Positions 57,916 to 64,000 of a stretch of DNA of 64,000 nucleotides are shown piece by piece (the first letter of the stretch is position 1; the number at the start of each line of letters is the position of its first letter). The stretch spans positions 1 through 64,000 of the forward strand of contig LMJI01000001.1 of assembly GCA_001429255.1 (NCBI GenBank). Direction: 5' to 3'. A program made the translations under genes and the position numbers. The notes beneath the pieces are model-generated. The model saw nothing but the letters and a program-made list of their open reading frames with translations. It searched no databases and had not been told where the DNA came from. Source of the DNA: Cellulomonas sp. Root930 (GTDB lineage: Bacteria > Actinomycetota > Actinomycetes > Actinomycetales > Cellulomonadaceae).

Positions 57916-60799
57916 TCACCACCGCTCCAGCACCGATCGATCGCCCGCCTGGCTGGTCGGCGCCGCGGTGGGCTCGAAGCTCGGCTGTGGTCGCCGAGCG
58001 GCGTGGCCTGGCTTCGTGCCGAGCACCTGGAGCGGCGGCTGAGGTGCGTCGGGGTGGTGCGCGGCCCACGACTCGGTGGCGGAGGGCTCAGCGTGCGTCG
58101 TGGCGAGGATCCGATCGAGGATCTCGCGGGCGGTTGTGCTCTCGCCCGAGGGCAGGCAGTCGGGGTCGGGGCGATCGGTGGCGACGTAGAGGCGGTTGAG
58201 GTGGCGGCCGCGGCTGATGGCGACGTAGAGGTCTTCGCGGCCCATGCCGGCGGTGACCACGGTGTGGGTCTCGTCGACGGTCATGCCCTGGCTGCGGGCG
58301 GTGGTGGTGGCGTAGCCGAGCTCGACGGAGTCGGCCACGTACGTCGCCGGCAGGCGAACGGTCGATCCGGCAGGCTCGCCGACCGAGCGGACGCGCAGGC
58401 CGCCGTCAGGAAGAACCGCGGCGACTTCCCAGAGGTCGCCGTTACGGACGAACCCATCGGTGGTGCGTAGGCGGCGGTTGTTGCGGCGGGTGACGACGCG
58501 GTCGCCGACGCCGCCAGTCAGGCCGTCGCTCAACGTGATGCCGACCGTGCGGACCTTGCCGGTGCGGATGCGTTCGGCGCGGGTGCGGGCGTTGAGCTCG
58601 TTGACGGTGCGCCGGTCGGCGGCCGCCAGCAGGACGGTCCGGCCCTGTGCGTCGGCGTCGGCGGCCGCGATCAGGGCGTCCTCGAGCATGTCGTCGTGGG
58701 AGCCGTGGCTGACGCGACCATGCTGGACGTAGGCATCCAGAGCGGCAGGCTGTCCGTGTCGCAGCTCGAGGGTGGCACGGGCTTCCCAGGGTTGGCTGAA
58801 CCGCCACAGGGTTCGCAGCTCGGCGGCGGGTCCGCGACGCGCGAGCATCCCGAACGCGCCGCCAGCGTCGACCGCGCCGCGCTGCAGGTGGTCCCCGACG
58901 AGCAGCACCTTCGCGTCGGCGACGGCAGCCTGCTCGACGAGGGCGGCTAGCGTGCGTGTGTCGGCCATGGACGCTTCGTCGACGATGACCAGATCGCCAC
59001 GGTGAAACCGCCACCGGTCCTGCTCCACGACGAGCACGCTCCGCCGCTGGTTCGCCGCGTTCCTCTCCCAGTAGCTCGATGTCGAGTCGCTGACGATGGT
59101 CGAGTCGGTCTCGTACCGCAGGGCGCGCTGGCTCGCGCCGTCGCCGGCGGACTCATGAATCCACTTGGCGGCGGTCTCGCACCGCGCACTCAGCGCCTCG
59201 GAGAGGGTCGCCGCCGCACTGGCCGACGGCGCCAGTCCCACGACATCGCCACGGATCTGTCGCCAGGCGTCCGCCAGGGCCGCAAGGGTCGTCGTCTTGC
59301 CCGACCCCGCTGGGCCCACAAGCACGTCCAGGCTCCGCGTCGACATCAGAATCGCCTTGGCAGCGACACGCTGGTCATCAGCGAGATCCGCCATGTGCCG
59401 GTCGGCGACGCGCTCGGCGATGGGGCTGACTCCGATGGGGAGGTCGGTCTCGGTCGCGTCGAGCATCGACTGCTCAGCCTGCAGGAGCTCCAGAGAGGTG
59501 AACGTCTCTTCTCCGACGCGGGTCCGGCCTCGCTCGGGATCGTCGATGCGTAAGCACGCCTCGACCGCCAATCTCACCAGGTCGTTGGTCAGTGCCAGCC
59601 GATCCTTCGGCGAGGCCATCCGCAGTGCCAGGGAAGAGCGCAGGGCGGCAGCACCAAGGTTCCACGTCGACCAGACGGAGCGACGCGTCGAGACGTCCTC
59701 GATGACCTGGGCCACAATCGCTGCTCGGACGTCCGGTCCGACGTCCGACGCTCTCAGCGGCCGGCCGTAGTTGCCGGTCAGGGCCGCGGCGGCCAGGTCG
59801 ATCGGCTCCATGCCGGTCACAGCGCGCGCTCGATTCGCCCAGTCGGCGAGGAGATCTCGAAGCGCCCGAACTACCTTGGGCGGCCGGGTCTCGCGGGTCA
59901 GATGCTGACGGGCCCTGGTCGTCTCCACTCGTGATGGCGCTCGACCTCGCCGCTCGGCGAACTCCTCAGCCCAGCGCTGCTCTGCGCAGTGGATCTGCTC
60001 TGAGCGGGCGGAGAACTCGGTCAGCAGGTCATCGCCGACGCCGTCGAGCTCGAAGGCGGGGTTGCGGCGCTCACCACGGTCCCGGAGTGACCAGGTCGCG
60101 CCCAGTCGCCGCGTCACCTCATCGGCGAGCAGGGCGTCGTAGAGCTCGGAGACGGTGACCGCGGCGGCATGCATGGTCCGGCCGTCGACGGACCGCCACG
60201 CACCGTCGGGTCCCTGGACCTTGTTGGCTATCACCACGTGGGTGTGCAAGTTCGGATCCCCCGCACGGGAGTCCCAGTGGTCGAACTCGGCGGCGATCAT
60301 TCCGCGCGTGGTGACCTGCCGGCAGCCGGCTGCGCCGACCCCTGGTCCTGAGCACCGAGTGCTCGACGAACTGGAGAGCCGAGGTCAGCGCCGCTCGGTG
60401 CGCGTCGTAGAGCGCCGCGCGCGTCGTTCGGTCGGCCAGACCCCATACGACGGAGACGGACTTCGGTGCGGTGAACGTCAAGTCATACCCGGCGACCGCA
60501 TGCCGACCCTGTCCGTCACCGCCCTGGCGATACGGACGCCCGAGGGGCACTCGACTGATCGGATCGCAGCCATCCCGGAACACGTGCGCCATGGCCGACT
60601 CGTTCACCGCAGTTCCGTCGGGAAGCCCACGGGCGCCGAGAGCCTCCAGGCCACGGCCGACCCAACGGCCGGCGGGATTGCCCGTCTGCTCGTAGTACGC
60701 CGTGAGCGACTCCCCTGCCGACAGCCCGGCATCGCCAGCTGCGACGTGCCTAGTCAGGTACGTGTAGCCGTCGCCGACCGTCAGCTTGTGCATCGACAT
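57916..60799 (-). pseudogene. TrwC/TraA-type relaxase-helicase, frameshifted
   Basis: Two adjoining frames together encode a MobF conjugative relaxase of about 960 residues. The N-terminal part (from ATG 60799) holds GDGYTYLTRHVA and GYDLTFTAPKSVSVVWGL. The second frame continues with VTTRGMIAAEFDHWDSRAGDPNLHTHVV, containing the metal-binding His triad, then a RecD2/TraI-like helicase (VGPAGSGKTT, DEASM, YVAISRGR). The switch needs the loss of one base in the four-C run at 60339-60342. As written the protein cannot be made intact, so the element has probably lost self-transfer. It is on the minus strand; the family normally nicks oriT and unwinds DNA for conjugation. Confidence 0.88.
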
Positions 60800-61171
60800 C
60801 ACCGAGCCCCACCCCCTGGGAGCGACCTCGGTGGTCCGTCCTCCCACAAGCAGGTACGCCAGAAAGTGCGCAACACGCGACCCCGCGGCTCAACGGACTC
60901 CGAGAGCGCACGGCATTCGACGGTTCACCAAGGCTCCATTCGGGCCGTGAACCACCCCGGTCGAGGGTGTGACCAGGACTCACCTGGATGCGCCCGTGCC
61001 ACACGAGGAGGTCCTCAGACACCCTCGAGCTCCACCGGCTGACGGCTGACGATCACTGCGCCCGACTCCTCTTGCACGCGTGCCAATTGCGGCCGCGTGA
61101 TCGTTCGTCCGGAGGGCGCTAGCTGCCGCATACCCGCCTGCCTGCCCCGTGGGCCAGGAGCCGCCCGCAGG
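60800..61171. other. gap upstream of the relaxase; possible oriT
   Basis: A 372-base stretch without a gene I can support. It contains the inverted repeat GGTTCAC (60922-60928) / GTGAACC (60947-60953) with an 18-base spacer, positioned just upstream of the relaxase start, where MobF elements often keep their transfer origin. No nick-site consensus could be recognised, so this is a weak suggestion. Confidence 0.3.
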
Positions 61172-61456
61172 CTAGAAGCGGTCCAGGCTCAGAAGGTTGT
61201 TCGTCCAAACATTGTCGGCGTAAGTGCGGACGTATGGCTGCCCATACGAAGGGTGCACGACCCCGACCTCAACCTTCTGGTTGCCGCTACCCACGAACGC
61301 TCGGTTCCCGCTCGCCTCTTCGAGCCACGCTACGAGAGCCGGCTTGTCGCTCTCGCCGCTTGATCCGCTCTCGATGCCGACCCACCTATACCTAACGATG
61401 TGCTCGTGGTCGTTATACCCAGGCGCTAGTCGAACGTGCGTGATTCGGATGCTCAC
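61172..61456 (-). CDS. DUF3892 family protein
   Basis: A 94-residue protein matching the DUF3892 family. The start SIRITHVRLAPGYNDHEHI is followed by VRYRW, VAWLEE, then GNRAFVGSG and a C-terminal VRTYADNVWTNNLLSL. The function of the family is unknown; members are often accessory. GTG 61456 has AGAGGAG upstream, which fixes the start within a longer open frame. It stands alone between the relaxase gap and the flavodoxin gene. Confidence 0.8.
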   Translation of the reverse strand: MSIRITHVRLAPGYNDHEHIVRYRWVGIESGSSGESDKPALVAWLEEASGNRAFVGSGNQKVEVGVVHPSYGQPYVRTYADNVWTNNLLSLDRF

Positions 61457-61599
61457 CGTCGGACTCCTCTGTCCGGGACGGGCTGGATTGGCCCGCGTTC
61501 GATTCACACTCCTCCCCGCGGGTCGAATGTGGTCCTGTTTGCGTTCGCTCGTCCGGGTGAGGAAGAGTCGCAGCTTCGCGAGGCGACCGCCCCGCGGTG

Positions 61600-62274
61600 T
61601 CAGATGAGGTCGACGCGAGCCAGCCAACGCTCGACGTCAGCGCCAGCGTCGCTGACAGCCTCGCCGCGAACCGCGAGACCCCGGCCGATCGTGGCGTTGG
61701 GCGCGAGCTCGGAGTAGACCTCGATGGACCGGCCGAGGCCGCTCATCGCGTGCGTGGTGACGGGAAGCACCGTCCGACCGGTGAGAGGGACCGACTCCGC
61801 AAATGTCGACATGATCATCGGTGGGCGAACGTTCCAGATCGGGCTGGCCAGGATCACGATGTCGTACGCGGAGGTGTCGGGCAGCTCTCCGACGATGCCC
61901 GGCCGGGCGTCTCGGTCCTGCTCGCGCACGTTGCGCGCGACGGTGTCGTCATAGTCGTCCGAGTACGGCTCGCTGGCTTCCACGCGATAGACGTCACAGC
62001 CGATGCGCTCAGCGATCATCGTCGCGAGCCGTTCGGTGTTGCCGACCTCGAGGTCGCGGCGGCCGCCCTCCCAGTAGTTCTCGCCGGCACGGGAGAAGTA
62101 GACGAGCAGGACTCCCGGACGTGGTGCGGTGCTCATGTCGGTCGGCTCCGTCCTGAAGGCGGGAGTGGGTGGCCCGGGGGTCTGGGGCTCGGCGCAGGAG
62201 CCCAGCGCGACCGCAGCCGTACCGGCGAGGGCAAGGTGCAGGACGTCACGACGAGTGAGGCGAACCGCGGTCAT
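61600..62274 (-). CDS. Tat-exported flavodoxin lipoprotein
   Basis: A 224-residue protein. The N-terminus carries twin arginines (LTRRDVLHL) and a lipobox ALGSC with Cys27, so it is likely exported folded, with FMN bound, and lipid-anchored. The mature part is a long-chain flavodoxin-like domain (VLLVYFSRAGENYW near residue 56, FMN phosphate-binding type; SPIWNVRPPMIMS near 145). Substrate or partner is unknown; the neighbouring aldo/keto reductases suggest a small redox cluster. ATG 62274. Confidence 0.85.
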   Translation of the reverse strand: MTAVRLTRRDVLHLALAGTAAVALGSCAEPQTPGPPTPAFRTEPTDMSTAPRPGVLLVYFSRAGENYWEGGRRDLEVGNTERLATMIAERIGCDVYRVEASEPYSDDYDDTVARNVREQDRDARPGIVGELPDTSAYDIVILASPIWNVRPPMIMSTFAESVPLTGRTVLPVTTHAMSGLGRSIEVYSELAPNATIGRGLAVRGEAVSDAGADVERWLARVDLI

Positions 62275-62323
62275 GCTCGCCGTTCCCCGACGTTCGGCCT
62301 GGTGCGTGCGAGGGACGGCACGC

Positions 62324-62701
62324 TCAGTTCCGCGGCACGACGCGGAGCGTCGTCTCGAGGACGTCTGGTCCGGTGACCGCACCGACAGGCCCGGGGCCGT
62401 ATCGGTCGTACTTGGCGTGGTAGGCAGCGTCGACGGCCTGGCGGACCGCCGGGTCGGCGAGCTCGAAGGTCACGTCCTTCGTCACCCCGCCCGACCGGAT
62501 CCGCCCGGCTCCGGATGCCAGGGCGCGCCGGAACCAGCCGTTGTGCGGGCCCCGGGCGGAGCGGAGGTAGATCGCGTCCTCCACGCGAACGTGCCAGATG
62601 GTGGTATCGGGGCGCGTGGATCCGTCGGGCCGATACGACGTCACCTCAAGCTCGATCGCCTGGTGGATCCGGGCGAGCTCATCTTCGGTCCAGGTCGTCA
62701 T
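62324..62701 (-). CDS. DUF2255 family protein
   Basis: A 125-residue protein with TIWHVRVEDAIYLRSARGPHNGWFRRAL and a C-terminal YHAKYDRYGPGPVG, which match the DUF2255 family. That family is distantly related to F420/flavin-binding split-barrel proteins and has no assigned reaction. ATG 62701 is preceded by AGGAGG. It lies between the flavodoxin and aldo/keto reductase genes, all minus strand, consistent with a redox theme. Confidence 0.82.
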   Translation of the reverse strand: MTTWTEDELARIHQAIELEVTSYRPDGSTRPDTTIWHVRVEDAIYLRSARGPHNGWFRRALASGAGRIRSGGVTKDVTFELADPAVRQAVDAAYHAKYDRYGPGPVGAVTGPDVLETTLRVVPRN

Positions 62702-62785
62702 CGTGGTCCTCCTGCATCAGCGGGGTCTGGCCGTCGTCGTTCTGGGCGGCGGCCAGACCTCGCGCGATCGCTGTCTTCTGGGCGA

Positions 62786-63766
62786 CTAGAAGAAGGTGGG
62801 CTCGCGGGGTGTGTACGGGCCCTCCAGTGAGGCCACCTCGTCGTCGCTGAGCGTCAGCTCGAGCGCCGCGGCGGCGTCGGTGAGGTGCTTGGCCCTGGTC
62901 GCGCCGATGATCGGGGAATCGACGACCGGGTTCCTGAGCACCCAGGCCAGCGCGACGGTCGCCATGGCGACACCGCGCTCGGTGGCGATCCGCTCGACGG
63001 CATCGACGATCGCCTTGTCGGACTCCAGGAACAGCGGCCGGCCGAACTGGTCCTGACCAGGAGTCGACGCCGCCCGGGTGCTGCTCTTGTCACCCCACGG
63101 GCGGGCGACGATGCCGCCGCCCAGCGGGCTCCAGACCATGTTGCCGACACCCTGGTCGGCGAGGAGACCGTGCATCTCTCGCTCCTCCTCGCGCTGGACC
63201 AGGTTGTACTGGTCCTGCATCGAGACGAACGGGGTCCAGCCGTGCTGAGCGGCGGCGTGCTGCATCTTGGCGAACTGCCATGCCCACATCGACGAGGCGC
63301 CGAGGTAGCGGACCTTGCCGGCCTTGACCACGTCGTGCAGGGCTTCCATCGTCTCCTCGACCGGTGTCTCGGGGTCGAAGCGGTGGATCTGCATGAGGTC
63401 GACGTAGTCGGTGCCCAGACGGGTCAATGAGCCGTCGACCTGCTCGAGGATCGCCTTGCGGCTCAGCCCGCCGCCGCCGGGGCCCTGGTGCATCGGCCAG
63501 TAGATCTTGGTCGCCAGGACGGTCTGCTCGCGGGTGCTGTACTCGCGCATGGCACGTCCGACGATCTCCTCCGAGGAGCCGCCGCCGTAGACGTTCGCGG
63601 TGTCCCAGAACGTGATGCCGAGCTCGACGGCCTGCTGGAACAGCGGGCCGGCGGCCTCATCGTCAAGTGACCAGTCCTGGAACTGGTTGGGGGTCCCGAA
63701 GCTCATGCAGCCCAGTGCGAGGCGGCTGATCTTGAGCCCGGACGTGCCCAGGCGGGTGTACTCCAT
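62786..63766 (-). CDS. aldo/keto reductase
   Basis: A 326-residue (beta/alpha)8 NADPH-dependent reductase. The family features are GTSGLKISRLALGCMSFG at the N-terminus, Asp in FWDTANVYG near residue 55, the catalytic Lys in ATKIYW near 85, and His in MQIHRFD near 130. The cofactor loop is SPIIGATRAKHL near 290. It resembles the YajO/Tas-like group acting on small aldehydes and ketones. ATG 63766 follows AAGGAA. A second reductase gene lies just upstream. Confidence 0.92.
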   Translation of the reverse strand: MEYTRLGTSGLKISRLALGCMSFGTPNQFQDWSLDDEAAGPLFQQAVELGITFWDTANVYGGGSSEEIVGRAMREYSTREQTVLATKIYWPMHQGPGGGGLSRKAILEQVDGSLTRLGTDYVDLMQIHRFDPETPVEETMEALHDVVKAGKVRYLGASSMWAWQFAKMQHAAAQHGWTPFVSMQDQYNLVQREEEREMHGLLADQGVGNMVWSPLGGGIVARPWGDKSSTRAASTPGQDQFGRPLFLESDKAIVDAVERIATERGVAMATVALAWVLRNPVVDSPIIGATRAKHLTDAAAALELTLSDDEVASLEGPYTPREPTFF

Positions 63767-63809
63767 GGTGGTGATTCCTTACTGAGGGTTGAGCAGGATG
63801 AGGGGACGG

Positions 63810-64000
63810 TCACGCTTCGGGAATGGGAAAGGCGTGGTCCGTGAGGTTGATGAAGTCGGCCTCGGGTCCACCGCGTACGCCTGTCTCGAGCGCGTCGATC
63901 GCGGCGACCTGCTCGGCGGTCAGCTCGAAGTCGAAGACGTCGAAGTTCTCGGCGATGCGGGTGGCCTTGGTCGACTTCGGCACGGCGGGGCGGCCCTGCT
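63810..64000 (-). CDS. aldo/keto reductase, C-terminal fragment cut by window edge
   Basis: Only the last 63 residues are inside the window. AVPKSTKATRIAENFDVFDFEL, split over two strands, is the conserved C-terminal cofactor-binding region of AKR5-type aldo/keto reductases (2,5-diketogluconate reductase class). It ends with PIPEA and TGA at 63810-63812. The N-terminus lies to the right of position 64000. It is a different subfamily from the downstream reductase, so this is not a duplication. Confidence 0.85.
   Translation of the reverse strand, partial: QGRPAVPKSTKATRIAENFDVFDFELTAEQVAAIDALETGVRGGPEADFINLTDHAFPIPEA

Noticed and set aside
60339..60342. Programmed frameshift in the relaxase
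   Set aside because: A run of four C without a slippery heptamer or a clear downstream structure is better explained by mutation or sequence error.
55754..61600. Second copy of the tRNA-Arg 3' end as an attachment repeat
   Set aside because: No copy of the GGTTCGAGTCC segment was seen by eye between the tRNA and the right end of the window; it may lie outside or be lost.

Overview
The window is a chromosomal segment of a very GC-rich Gram-positive actinobacterium, most likely Cellulomonas or a close relative. Support comes from the GC-saturated third codon positions, the many GTG starts, the long chains of genes overlapping by ATGA or GTGA, a NucS mismatch endonuclease, the order wecA-like / atpI-like / atpBEFHAGDC, a long arginine- and glutamine-rich Rho, and a cellulolytic-type set of glycoside hydrolases with a CelR-like operator. 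The genus is inferred from family knowledge; no database comparison was possible.

Layout. 1-435: promoters and antitermination leader of an rRNA operon lying to the left on the minus strand. 0.4-6.9 kb: a thioredoxin-TPR co-chaperone, a lipoprotein and a membrane protein on the minus strand, then a 730-residue coiled-coil DivIVA-like protein on the plus strand. 7-11.5 kb: gluconate kinase and permease, then a minus-strand chain of two alpha/beta hydrolases, a HAD phosphatase and a small zinc-binding protein. 11.5-25.3 kb: a sugar-utilisation locus with GH1, GH31, GH42 and GH3 hydrolases, a LacI regulator and an ABC importer lacking its ATPase. Several related palindromic operators lie around it. 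The enzyme set (alpha-xylosidase, beta-galactosidase, beta-glucosidases) fits intracellular breakdown of xyloglucan oligosaccharides.

25.3-29.5 kb: an F420-type oxidoreductase gene, then a TetR-led chain ending in nagA. 29.5-42.3 kb: housekeeping genes (nucS, a DUF2550 gene, the complete F1Fo ATP synthase operon, a wecA-like transferase, the threonylcarbamoyl-AMP synthase gene, prmC, prfA, rpmE). atpB appears to start at CTG. 42.4-48.1 kb: a PPK2 kinase, a NarL-type two-component system, a small membrane protein and rho. 48.3-54.8 kb: argS-lysA-hom-thrC-thrB, all minus strand.

54.9-61.5 kb: a FadR-like regulator and tRNA-Arg(CCG), followed by what looks like a decayed conjugative or integrative element. 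It holds a frameshifted TrwC/TraA-type relaxase-helicase, an excisionase-like HTH protein, a small membrane protein and a 410-residue PIN-like protein of unknown function. No integrase is visible. 61.6-64 kb: a Tat-exported flavodoxin lipoprotein, a DUF2255 protein and two aldo/keto reductases, the last cut by the window edge.

The items most worth following are the operator-linked xyloglucan-type regulon, the GH42 frame that has lost its stop codon opposite lacI, the CTG-initiated atpB, the tandem equal-spaced inverted repeats at 11.55 kb, and the PIN-like protein in the tRNA-adjacent island.
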